From Warburgia ugandensis (taxonomy: Eukaryota > Streptophyta > Magnoliopsida > Canellales > Canellaceae), in contig CP141136.1 in NCBI GenBank assembly GCA_035236585.1, positions 29,294,449 to 29,358,448 on the forward strand: 64,000 nucleotides of DNA. The letters run 5' to 3'. Under the pieces are notes generated by a model that had not been told where the DNA came from, did not search any database, and saw nothing but the letters and a program-made list of their open reading frames with translations. This document shows, piece after piece, positions 12,069 to 27,128 of the stretch (positions within the stretch are counted from its first letter, which is position 1; each line of letters opens with the position of its first letter). The position numbers were made by a program, and so were the translations under genes.

Positions 12069-12258
12069 TGTTAGGGTTTTTTCTCTTGTAAAGGTAGAAA
12101 GGGAGAAAACAAGAAGAGGCCTAGAAGGGGTGCTTTTGGATTTAGGAGAAGATGAGAAAAGGAAGAATAACCAAGTTAGGTTCACACTTGTAAAGCTATT
12201 CTCTCATATTAAATTTCTTCTTTTGCTCTCCCTATGGATCTAGGTGATTTTGACAAAC

Positions 12259-12299
<41 letters not shown>

Positions 12300-12413
12300 C
12301 TTTGTCTTTATTTTTCCTTGTGTTTAGTTTGTGTTCTTTTATATAGTGGTTTAGGTATGTTCTTGTCATACTTATGATGGTTTGTTAAGGCTTCCACTAG
12401 ACTTTAAGATCCA
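12069..12413 (+). repeat. Copia 5' LTR (about 345 bp)
   Basis: Begins TGTTAGGG and ends CCA four bases before the primer site. A TATA-like TTTTATATAG lies at about 12,337 and a (TG)n tract lies inside. The edges are inferred from TG...CA and the primer site; no second LTR was found to confirm them. Confidence 0.6.
12261..12297. repeat. (TG)n microsatellite, about 18 units
   Basis: Uninterrupted TG run inside the copia LTR. Confidence 0.97.
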
Positions 12414-12417
12414 TATG

Positions 12418-12429
12418 TGGTATCAGAGC
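12418..12429 (+). promoter_or_regulatory. Copia primer-binding site, tRNA-iMet type
   Basis: TGGTATCAGAGC is the standard plant primer-binding site for initiator tRNA-Met and lies just after the inferred LTR end. Confidence 0.85.
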
Positions 12430-13300
12430 ATTGGGTTGTGCATACAAGGTGTTCACTGAAAACTTTAGGATAGATTTAAGTCACAAATTGAAGAAATCTG
12501 CCTATGGTGTTGAATATTAAGTTCAAGTGGAGAAATTTGAGGGTAAGGAAAATTTTGGGTTATGACAGAGAAGAGTAAAAGACATCTTAGATCAATAAGG
12601 ACTTCATAAGACATTGCACAACATAATAATGAGTAATCAAGAACTAGAAGATCTTGAATTACAACTAGTAAGTACAATATGGTTGCATTTAAAAGACGTA
12701 GTTATGTACAATGTTTTACATGAGGATTCAACTATGGGTTTGTGGTTTAAATTGGAGAAGTTATATAGGATAAATGGAATGACAAATAAGTTGTGATTGA
12801 AGTAGAAATTATATGCGACATGAATGAAGGAACATATTTAATAGAGCATTTTTGTGCTTTTAATAGGATTGTCTATGAGCTTCATAGTATTGAGCTAAAG
12901 ACGAAGAGGACAAGGAGCTACTTTTTCACAACACATGCACCTTCTTACAAACATTTAAGGACTACTATCTTGTATGGAAAAGATACTTTAAACATGGAGG
13001 ATGTTAAATCCACTCTCTTTTGTAATGAGATTCCGAGGAAACCAAATGAGGAAGAAGTTAGTGGGGGCTTATATGCAAGTAGTTCAAACAAAGGAAGAGG
13101 AAGATAGAAGGAATTTGGTCAAGAGGGGAGAAATTGTGGTGAAAATCCAAAAGCAAGAAAGTGCAATATTAATTTTCCAACAAAGAAGGTCACATGAAGA
13201 GAGACTCTACAATCTAAATATTTTAGTCCATAATCAACCAAAGAAATTATTTCAATTTATTTTGATCTATATTAAGATGCTTTTTCTTGACCAACATTAA

Positions 13301-13918
13301 TGTTAGCTCCTTTACATTGCCTCCCTACTTAATTTATACTTGCAACATTCTAATTGCCATAATTGAAATGCATTGAAATTTTCTAAGTGTTGGACATGCT
13401 ATTTACTTTTTTGATCCACCTAGGGATTTAAACCATTTAGATTTCATGGGTTGGAAAGATAGAGAAGACATTTAGCTAATATAAAAGAGGTGTTTAGAGA
13501 GTGAAGTGTTTGGGTCAATAGACAAAAAGTTAGCAAGTACACTGAAGATTTTGAAAAATAAAATGAAGTGGGCTTTGAACAAGGAGCTCATCGACTCTCA
13601 GTCTGAACAAATAAAGTTGAGGATCTCTTTAAATTTTTTATATGTAAGAAGGAGGTCACTAATTTGTTTGATGAAGATTTTTTGGAGAAGATAAGCTGCA
13701 AAGATACTCTTAAACATCTTGAAGAGATAAATGGAGGCATAGGCCTAGAGTCAATTAGCTCCAAGCAAGAGGCAAACTATTAATATTTTCATTATATGTT
13801 AGGATTTAGAAGAAGTAACTATTTTGTTGTTTTGAACATCAATGGAAGAAGATTACAAGACCTACTTAACATTTGCAATCATATAGTTATAAATTATTCT
13901 CATCTATCACCCTTAAAG
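13301..13918. other. Unassigned stretch between copia and gypsy remnants
   Basis: Short frames here (13,506-13,694 and part of 13,796-14,098) have no domain I recognise. The stretch may be further decayed copia internal sequence or a separate repeat. Confidence 0.35.
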
Positions 13919-18194
<4,276 letters not shown>

Positions 18195-20844
18195 ATTCTT
18201 CCCTCTTATAGGAATTTCATCCTTGAAATTCTTTTGAGGTTATCTTTTAGACAATTTTAAAAGCATCCCCATCTCACGAGATACACTAGTCGTGCCAATA
18301 ATTTCAGAGCAAGTTAGCATCATAAAATAGGCAATTCCATATCATGTCATCCAATCAGATATTAACTCATCGCATAAAAAAATATATATCAAATTATCTC
18401 GAATCAAACAAATCATAATATACGCAGAACATGTCAGAAGTATGTATAATGCAATTAGTATAACCAAACTCCCATCTAGGATTTAGTCTATCTATGTACG
18501 ACATTAGTACAAGTAAAATTACAATATCAGTAACAATTTGAGCATCTTAGCTCACTAGTGGGCAAATCTATGCTAAATCAATACTAGACCACATCAATTC
18601 ACCAACATGCAAATCTATGCTAAATCTATACCATACCACATTACAACCATACTGTGAGTACCTAGAAGCTTGCTAGTGCCTCTTGCACCCGCCCTCATCG
18701 CCCGCCTTCTTAGGCTACCCTCATTGGATACTCACAAATATAGATCATAAATCTAACTCTAACTACACATAAGAAAATAATCTCCTAAAAAAAATCATCA
18801 TATCATAGCTTTCATCTAGTGATAAATCAAGTTTATATTTGTATTATAAAAACAACATCCATACCACTGCTATCTTAGAGAACTTAGTAACTCAACAATA
18901 GTAGTTCACAAGACTAAAGGAACTATTAACCTCAATCACCAATTTGGGCTAATCCCATCCCATTACAGTCTCAATCTTAGCTAGGTCAATAGCTTCTTTA
19001 TTATTCAAGATGTTGTGGTTGAGGAAATTCACTTTCTCTGATCATAACCCACACTGACAGATATTTGCAAACAAGTGATGAATTCGTAAGATACTCAAAA
19101 CAATGCACATGGATTGTGCTCCACCCTACTCACGAAGTATATAAGAATGTCATCCACTAACATAATCATGACTCATCCTAATAAAATTTGAAAACTTGGT
19201 CCATCATATCCATAAATATTGTTAGTGCACTGGTCCCATCAACTAGTATCACCCAAAACTTGCAGTACTCATAATAAGTCCTAAAAACCATCTTAAAGAT
19301 GTTTTACTCCATAATCCTTAACTAGTGATAACCAAACCTCAGATCAATTTCTAAAAACACCTACACCATTTGGAGCTAATCAATTAGATCACCAATATGG
19401 GATAGGGACATTGATTCTTCACCATGGTGCTATCTAGAAAGCAATACTTTATGTATAGCAATAAGAATCTGTCATTCTTCTTCATGAAGAGGACTAGTGC
19501 TCTCTATGAAGACCCACTAGGTCTAATAACCCCATGTCAAGTAACTCGTGTAGTTGAAACTCCTCTAGCTTAGTTAGGGCCTTCCTGTATGGGTCTCTAG
19601 GGATGGGCATTATACCTAGTACCAAGTCTATAGAAATCAATCTCCTTCCACGATAGTAATCCTAGAACCTCTTGAGGAAAGACTGTGAACTCTCACCCAA
19701 CATAAATGTCCTCATTCTAGGGTCTCCCACTGTCCTCCAATGTTATACAAGTGAGGAAGATGACACCCTTTGAAAAAAAATGTCGTGTTGCTTTCATGGC
19801 ATAGATAACACAAACCTCAATGATGCCCCTTATTGCACTAGAATGAGGTCACTGGTTTCCCAGGTATGGTGAAGATAACACTCGTCTTACAATAATCTAC
19901 TATTTCTCAATAGGCAGCTAGCCAATCCATCCCTAAGATGACATCATAATTAACTATATTGAGTAGGATGACTTTATTGTTCATCCTCTCACTTGCTATC
20001 TCCACAAGTACCTCCTAAAGGTACTCATTATCCTCAAATAACTCTCACTTGTGTCATAACATCCAATCCAAAGACTATCATACATACATGCATATCCAAT
20101 CAGGATACCAAAACACATAAAAGGATGATTGGACATTAGATCAAGGAGGATCCTAACGTACCTATCAGCAATTAGGAGAATAATTTTCACCACCTGGTTC
20201 GAGGCCTGTACTTGCCTCAAAGTAATGGAAAAAGCTCATCACTAGTTATGTGGGCCCATCTCTACCCTATCATTAACGTTAGTCTGTCTAACTCACTATC
20301 CTCTGGGATAGTCTCTAAAGAAATGCCTTGATTCTCCATAGCTAGAGCATCTAAAGGATTACTACTGTAATGGATGGTACTAGTGCTATTGCCACTGTTG
20401 TGGAGGTCCGTTGGGTTAAGAACATGACTATCCAAGGTGTCTACCCTTGTAAGTAATACACTCATGTTTGCATCCCTACTCAATCTACTCAAATGCTGCT
20501 AACTAGGTGTCTTCTGGAACCATGTTGATGAAAAGGGTCTCTTGCTCTTATAGGGTATACTCGAACTACCCTTGTCTAACTCTCGGCGATCTACGTTGAT
20601 CATCAGGAAATTCCTCTTTAACAAAGAGGCCACCATCATAGAATGCACTATCATCGCCCAGTCCCTCAATCCAGGTTCCAATCCATCAATAAATCTGTCT
20701 ATAGCCTCCTCATCTATTGTGTCTATTAGGTACTTGCCACATTGCATGCATTAAATAAGAATGTATGAAGTATGAGAAGACTTTGTCAGATTTTTACTAG
20801 AAATGTAAAGATAATTCCACTACTAAATCCATAGTTTTGTCTGT
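18195..20844 (-). pseudogene. Gypsy internal region: polypurine tract, RT and gag remnants
   Basis: Minus strand. The polypurine tract adjoins the LTR at 18,195-18,212. Around 18,960 the phrase DLAKIETVMGWD, and near 19,150 VDDILIYFVS, are typical of gypsy reverse transcriptase. Near 20,500-20,747 the wording AIDRFIDGLEPGLRDW is gag-like (capsid C-terminal region). The region is heavily decayed, with numerous breaks. Confidence 0.6.
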
Positions 20845-20993
20845 TGTACGACTCTTGGGTTATGAAATGAGTTCTTTTTATTGGATGCTTTTATTTCTAG
20901 TCAATTTTTAAAAATGTAAAATTTTAACCAGGATCCCATCTTTTAAATTTTATTATTATTATTTTATATTATGAGTAAAATTGGGGTGTCACA
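20845..20993 (-). repeat. Short LTR-like remnant at the right end of the old gypsy element
   Basis: Starts TGTACGACTCTTGGG, similar to the left edge of the LTR at 43,688, contains CCAGGATCCC like the other gypsy LTRs, and ends GGGGTGTCACA, similar to their right edge. It may be what remains of the 5' LTR, or a short related LTR. Confidence 0.4.
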
Positions 20994-21879
20994 TCAACTA
21001 AGATAAAAGAAACAACCATACACTAACAGTTCGGATGCTGCCAATCAGTTGAAGGAATCCCTCCAATCGGTTACTTAAGATTAGCCAAGACACATTTGAA
21101 CTTCTAAGTTTTAGATAAGCCAACTTGAGGGACAAACCAATTAATCAATTAAGGGAAATTCTTTGGAAAACTGCATATAAATTAGTTAATGAACTATTTA
21201 CCTAGTCCAAATGCCAACATCAAGGGCCATCTAATTTTCTAGTTTTGTTATTTGAAGTACTGAAATAATCTATCTCAGTGAATGTATATTTCTCATTAAG
21301 GACTGTAAATTGAAGCATGTTTTGAATATTTAAAGAGAGAAGAAGTTGAAAAGAAGATTCATCAAGCAAGCAATTCAAGTTCACATCTTAAGACGGTCTT
21401 TAAATTGTTATTCTAGTTCTTTCTATTTTTAGAAACTTTAAAACCTCTCTAATTCTCTCTACACAATCTTTGTAGATATGTTATAACTTTTAAAGAGAGA
21501 GAGAGATCCTTATTGTTTTTGAAAATCATTCCTTTAAGAGTAGTTTAGCTATTAGTTTTGGATAGGATTCTTCCAAGGATTGTAAAACAGAGAGCTTTTG
21601 CAAGTGCTTTGTTTCTTGTTATGTACTAGCATAGTAAACCTGGTTTTGTCTTTGAGAGAGTGGATGTGGGTGTCAAGATTGCACTAAATCATTACAAATT
21701 CTTCTATCTTCATATTGGTTGTGTGCCAAAGAAAATGTCTTTATTTTTTGACTTTTCAAGGTTCAATTCCCCCACCCACCCACCCCCCCCCCCCCTTCTC
21801 CTTGTAATAAAGTTTCATCATAAGAGCTCTTTGGATCACCACCTTGGTGCTCTTTTATTGCTATGGTTCTTAAGAGACA
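20994..21879. other. Unassigned stretch
   Basis: AT-rich, with GA-rich runs near 21,494 and a cytosine run at about 21,783-21,796. It resembles LTR leader sequence in composition, but I find no edges. No gene seen. Confidence 0.4.
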
Positions 21880-22570
21880 GGGAGCTATGGAGATGAAGGA
21901 CTTTAGATCTATCAATTTAGTGGGTATTTCCTGTAAGATCCTATCCAAAGTATTGACTAACAAAATGAAGAAGATTATTAGCAAGCTAATTTCACTCAAG
22001 TAGTTTTGCTTTTTGACTTGGAAGTAGAGTTTGGTTGGAGTTTCAGTGGCTTCTGATTGTGTACATAAAATGAAATCATAAGATAAAGTGGGTTTCTTTC
22101 TAAGCTTAACATGGTGAAAGCCTATTGATAAAGTAGAGTGGGAGCTTATGGACTTGTTTCTTGTGAAGGTGAGCTTTTCATGAAAGTGGACAAGTTGGTT
22201 TGTCATGCATGAACTTGGGTAAGATGTCTATTTTAGTTAATGAATTACCTAAAGGGTTCTTTAGAACCTCAAGATGCTTCAGGTAAGGTAATGCTCTCTC
22301 AGCATACTTATTTACTTTAGTTGTTTTCTAAGATGATGAGCAAGGAGCAAGGTCTCTTTCAAGGGCTTTCACACAATAGTATCCTTACTTCATTATGTTG
22401 ATGACATTCTTTTGGCATCAAGCCCTAAATCTTAGATTGGTAGGTTGAAAGAAAGCTTGTCTCCTTGTGGGTGGAAGGCTCACTCTCATCAAGGCCGCTT
22501 TTGAAAATCTTCCAATCTATTGTTATTGATGTATATGTGTCCAAAGATAGTGAAATTTTTTTAAAAATGG
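21880..22570 (+). mobile_element. L1 LINE, reverse transcriptase fragment (left piece)
   Basis: Plus strand, in shifting frames. DFRSINLVGISCKILSKVL and LTNKMKKIISKLISL correspond to the plant L1 block DFRPISLVGSIYKIISKVL. Further on, near 22,390, HYVDDILLASSP marks the catalytic region of the reverse transcriptase. The fragment carries stops and frameshifts throughout. It continues at 25,473 on the far side of an inserted LTR. Confidence 0.75.
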
Positions 22571-25472
22571 TGTAGCTTTAAAATTACTTGCAAGCACATG
22601 AATCAAAATAGTAATTGCATACAAGAGAGGTTGAACCCACGAGGAATCTCACAAATTTATATATATGATGGATCTTATTTAAAGCGGTTAACTTCAACCA
22701 AAGAAAGAGATTGATTTGGAATTGAATTTAAACTAAGAAAGTAAATGCATGAAATTAGAAACTACAATTAAAGGAAACTTGCTAAAATTAAAACTAAGCA
22801 ATGGAATTAGAAGCTAACTAACTAACATGCACTTAACAAATGAAACTAATGCAAAATAAGAATGAATTAAGCTAAGCAACTAACTTAAGGAAACTACAAA
22901 AAAGGACGCTTTCCTAATTTATCATTTTCCTAAACAAGAAACTTTTTAAAACTCAAAAAAGAAACTTTCTAAACCTAAATCTAGATGCAAACAACTAATT
23001 AGTAACTACTAAAACAAGATTAAGCAACTAAATTATCCAAAGATCAAAGAAGAAAGTAACATAGTACCATGCTCATGATCCATGGATTGTGCACATGGTT
23101 CATAGGTTGAAAGATAGCTAGATTTGATGCTTTAAATGAAAACTAACATGCAAGCTAACCAATGAACTTAATAAACAACCTAAAAAGCTAAATGAGTTCC
23201 TAAGGATTCAAGCAATTAAGATGTTTAGATAACTAAAAACAAAGCATAAAGATTAAGAAGAAAAATTTCTATATTTCAAGCACTTAAAACTTCAAATCAA
23301 ATCAAGCATATAAAGCAACTGAAAATAATTTTTATGCAAGATAACAACCCATATCTAAAGTACTTTGATAATGGAAACAAGATCATATGCATGGTACTAG
23401 GTTGAAAGATATCTTGATTTGATGCTTTAAATTCAAACTAACATGAAAGTAACCAATGAACTTAATAAACAACCTAAAAATCTAAATGGGTTTTTAAGGA
23501 TTCAAGCAATTAAGATGTTTAGAAAACTGAAAACAAAGCATAAAGATTAAGGAGAAATATTTCCAGTTTTCAAGCACTTAAAACTTCAAATCAAATCAAG
23601 CATATAAAGCAACTGACAATAATTTTTATGCAAGATAACAACCCAAATCTAAAGTACTTTGATAATGGAAAATTTTAATAATAAGAATCTACAAATAACT
23701 TTATTGAATCAATGCCAAATTACATCAAAATTCTGAACATAAAATAAGTGTATAAATCTAAAAATTTGCAAGAAACTAAGCCATAAAACCTAATCTACAC
23801 AACAACAAAAACTCAATATAATGCTTCCAATCTAAAGTGTGATGACATGTAATGAAAACTTAGAAAGAAGTTTAAGAGAAAAGATGGCTAGATGGATGAA
23901 CTAATTATGGAAAAAATGCTTAAAACTAAATGAAATTAAAGGAGAAAAACATGAAATTTCTAAGGGGGAAAGCAAGGATGCAAGCTATTTCTTCTCATAG
24001 TTGTCACTACCATAGAAGAACTAACTTGAATCTTGAGAGAATAAGTAAGAAAAACTAATGAAATTGAAGCAAAGAAATGAGGAGAGGCTAAGTGGAAAGA
24101 TAAGTGAAAAACTTGAAAGCAAACAATGGAAAACTAAGGCACTAAAACTAAAACAATGAAAGCAAACTACTAACTTGAATTGGAGAACAATTAACCAAAG
24201 AATAACTAGAAATCTGAAGGAAGAATAGCACCAAATAAAACTAAAGTCCATCTCCAAAGATAACCAAGCAAAGAGTGCTATGTTTCAAGGTTGTCTCACC
24301 CAACCTCTACTTAGTTAAAAATGAGGGAACCATAGGGAATTTATAGATGGCCGAGTTTCTAACTTGAGAAAGGCTAAATCAAGGAGGAAAGGAGATATAG
24401 ATCAGGGTTTTGAATGAAGAAAGTTAGGTGAAGATGATGTAATAAAATATGACATAGGAGATGACATGGGCTGGTTTCTAATTTGAGAAAGTGAGGGGGG
24501 AGGCATCTTTTTCTTAAGAAGTGGGTGAAATTCCACTCCCCTTAATTGGGTGTGATTGGCTGGAATGGTGAGTGAAAAAAAGAAAAAAGAAATGTTAGGA
24601 AAAATATAAGGAAAACTTAGGTTTTTGATATGCTTTGAATGAAGATAGATCTAGGGGTTTCCTAATCAAGAAACAACCAAAATTGCAACTAGGTAAGGGG
24701 GGAGGTGTCATCTTCTAGGAAGGTGGCTCCCTCCTCAAGTAAAAAAACATGTAACCCTAAGCTTATGTGGTGGAAAAGGTTAGGAAATAGATTAGGATAG
24801 TGTGGTTATCTCTCTTGATGTGTCTCTTAATGCATGATCATCTTACCTTTTACAATTTTCTCTCAAACTCCCTTAAAAATCACACTTTTAATATAGGATA
24901 GTTGCTTGTTTTGGAGCTCCAATTGTGTGGCTGCATGTAGCATTCATCTATGACTTGATGGCTCATTCCTTGGTAGCTTAGGTAGCTTCAATGCTTGGCT
25001 TCCTTAGTTTTTCGAGTTGAACTAGGAAATCTCATATATGACTCCAATTCTCATATGAAGTGATGGAAATGCATGACTTTTTGCATGTATCATTTTAATC
25101 ACTTTTGCTTTCTTCCAATTTCCTCTAGGAGCTGTGCCCCACACCTTTGGGTAGGGGTACACCACCCCCCTGCATCCTCAGCAAGCTAACTGCATAGCTC
25201 TACCCCAAAAAACACTGAGAAGGGTAATATAAGCTGTGAAATCATATTCTCACTTCCTAAAAAAGATAAAAACCTAATGAAATCCTAAAAAATTATGACA
25301 ATTCACATACTTACCCTAGATTAGCTTCTGAACCTGCAAAATAACACTTTTGCATTATTAGGTCAGGAATGCATATGCTATAAATTTCTAAAAAAATCTT
25401 ATAAACAACACTATATTTTGTAACACATAGCCTACTAATTGGGTATTTTCATACAAAATTGAACACTTGTCA
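22571..25472 (-). repeat. LTR of a Tat/Athila-like family, about 2.9 kb, splitting the L1 LINE
   Basis: Its plus-strand edges are TGTAGCTTTAAAATTACTTG and TTGAACACTTGTCA. The left edge resembles those at 40,550, 55,803 and 60,361 (shared CAAGCACATG/CAAGTGCAC wording), and the right edge matches the one at 42,689. By analogy with the primer site at 55,778 the LTR reads on the minus strand. No internal domains or second LTR were seen, so it is probably a solo LTR. The flanking five bases do not match, so a target duplication is not confirmed. Confidence 0.6.
23086..23675. repeat. Two-copy tandem duplication, period 295 bp
   Basis: The sequence from about 23,105 to 23,373 (AGGTTGAAAGATA, GATTTGATGCTTTAAAT, through AAAGTACTTTGATAATGGAAA) repeats 295 bases later with roughly 10% differences. 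It lies inside the LTR at 22,571-25,472. Confidence 0.9.
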
Positions 25473-26540
25473 GAAACTTCCTTTGGGAAGATGGGCATGA
25501 CATGAGGAGGTGCCCACTTAGTGAGGTGGGAAGATGTGTGCATGTCTAAGCATCTTGGTGGATTAGGTAATAAATACCTAGACTTGATGAATATGGCTCT
25601 TTTAGTGAAATGGTTCCAGAGGTTAGATTATAGGAGTCAATGTCTATGGAAGACTATAATCAAATGTAGTTATGTTATGTGGGGCATTGGGGCCTACATT
25701 GCAGTTAACAATGATATTTTTTAGAACAACATCAATATGCATGTAAGGAGGAGATCACACTTGCTTCTAGAATGATGTTTGGTTGGGAAATAGGAGAATG
25801 AAGAGTGACTTTAGAAGGGTGTTTGGAGCAACTTCCAAAGAAGGGTTTGGAGGAGGATTTTTATCAAACGGTGAATGGGAATGTAGTTTGGGAATTGAAA
25901 ATGGAGAAAACTTTGTTTCAATTGAAGAGGAAGAGCTAGGGAGTTGTATCAATTTCTTCAACCTAAAGTCATGATTCTATGGAGGAAGTATAAGCAATGT
26001 TGGAGAGCTCATCCTCGTCGCTTCTATCATCTCTACTTTGGCAAATTGAAGTTCTCAATCAAGCTAGCTTCGTTTAGTGTGTAGATGCTCTTTTGAGAGT
26101 ATGTGTGTATAATTGGATCATGTCCAAGGAGTAGGACCTCACATAGGACAACTTACATAGAAGGCATCGGAAGAGCCCTCTAGATGTATCATGTGTAAGT
26201 ATGATAGACAAACATCAATCATTTATTGATTCATTGCATAGAGACTTTCTCATCATGAAGCCTAATTCTTAAGAAGTTTGGAGTGATTTGGGTTTTCCCA
26301 ACTAACCATGTGGGTGTTGCCTAAAAACACTAGAAGGAATAGGTTGTCGTGGCACCTGATTATAATGGCAACCATGTTAACAGTGTTAAAGAATGGAATG
26401 ATTACGTGTTTTTAAGGAAGACCTTCTATTATTAGTATTTTGTTAGATAGAGTTATCAATAAGGTCTATTGGTGGGCTTCTTATAGACTTGAGTTTTTTA
26501 GTGTCAAGCAAACAATATTAAGAGAAGGTGGGGAGAGCTT
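25473..26540 (+). mobile_element. L1 LINE, RT C-terminal and zinc-binding regions (middle piece)
   Basis: Continues the L1 frame after the inserted LTR: RNFLWEDGHDMRRCPLSEV then VRWEDVCMSKHLGGLGNKYL and ALLVKWFQRL, which correspond to the plant L1 block W..VC.PK..GGLG...L...N.ALL.KW.WR. Near 26,190 CIMCKYD fits the start of the zf-RVT zinc-binding region, and near 26,450 LLDRVINKVYWWASYRLEF is the usual region after it. Frameshifts and stops are frequent. Confidence 0.75.
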
Positions 26541-26890
26541 AGACACAGCCATCTCTAGAACAAAGCTCTCTCCTAGGTACTATGTGATAATTATTGAAGA
26601 AGCAAATTCAGCACATATTCTTACAATTGTGGCAATACATAATATCAGGAGTAAAATCAGCCTACACTCTTACCATTACTGTAATGTACCAAATTGTAAG
26701 GACTATAGGCATTTAATTTATTGCCTTCACTACAGCTTTGTAAACTCTATTTAAGGCCGCTCAATTGTATGTACAAACACAAGAAAAAAAACAATATATT
26801 TCATTACTTAGAGGAAATTGTCCACAGGATTTTGCTGGTCCTTCACCTTTTGAGGACTCACTCAGCCCATGTCTAATGTTGTCCACTATG
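26541..26890 (+). repeat. Possible copia-type LTR inserted in the L1 LINE
   Basis: This stretch separates the L1 zinc-binding and RNase H regions. It has the layout of a short copia LTR: TGTGATAATTATTG near 26,583, CTCTATTTAAGGCCGC near 26,745 as a TATA-like region, then CACAAGAAAAAAAACAATAT. The exact edges and a target duplication were not found. Confidence 0.35.
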
Positions 26891-27084
26891 GTTTGACGTC
26901 GAGTGTGGCTTTTGGTGTTGAGAACAGTGGTGGAAGGAGATTCTAAGAATGTCATACGGTGGCTCTCTAATGCCAAAGACCCCCATGGGCGTATTCGAAT
27001 GGACAACATCTTATTGTTAGACCAAATTCAAGACAAGTTTCAGCACGTGCATAGGTCTATTAACGATTATGCATATCAATTGGC

Positions 27085-27090
<6 letters not shown>
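26891..27090 (+). mobile_element. RNase H domain fragment, probable L1 C-terminus (right piece)
   Basis: VVEGDSKNVIRWLSNAKDP and FQHVHRSINDYAYQLAR match the second half of the plant RNase H (RVT_3) domain, where EGDSK carries an active-site acid and H..R..N..A..LA is the terminal helix. Plant L1 elements often end in such a domain, and its place after the zf-RVT region supports one continuous original element. The first half of the domain is missing. Confidence 0.6.

Positions 27091-27124
<34 letters not shown>
27086..27124. repeat. (GA)n microsatellite, about 19 units
   Basis: GA run directly after the RNase H fragment. Confidence 0.97.

Positions 27125-27128
<4 letters not shown>

Larger units (their letters stand above)
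12069..13300 (+). mobile_element. Ty1/copia element, 5' part (LTR, primer site, gag), broken
   Basis: A short LTR (12,069-12,413), a primer-binding site matching initiator tRNA-Met (12,418-12,429) and a gag region follow in the order expected for copia. The gag region (about 12,600-13,300) has UBN2-type wording in two frames, such as LWFKLEKLYRINGMTNKL and LYGKDTLNMEDVKSTLFCNEI, then a decayed zinc-knuckle region. No protease, integrase, reverse transcriptase or 3' LTR was recognised. The copy is old and carries several breaks. Confidence 0.8.

Noticed and set aside
21754-21780. tRNA-like T-arm wording GGTTCAATTCC
   Set aside because: No acceptor stem, anticodon arm or D-arm can be placed around it, so it is a chance match.
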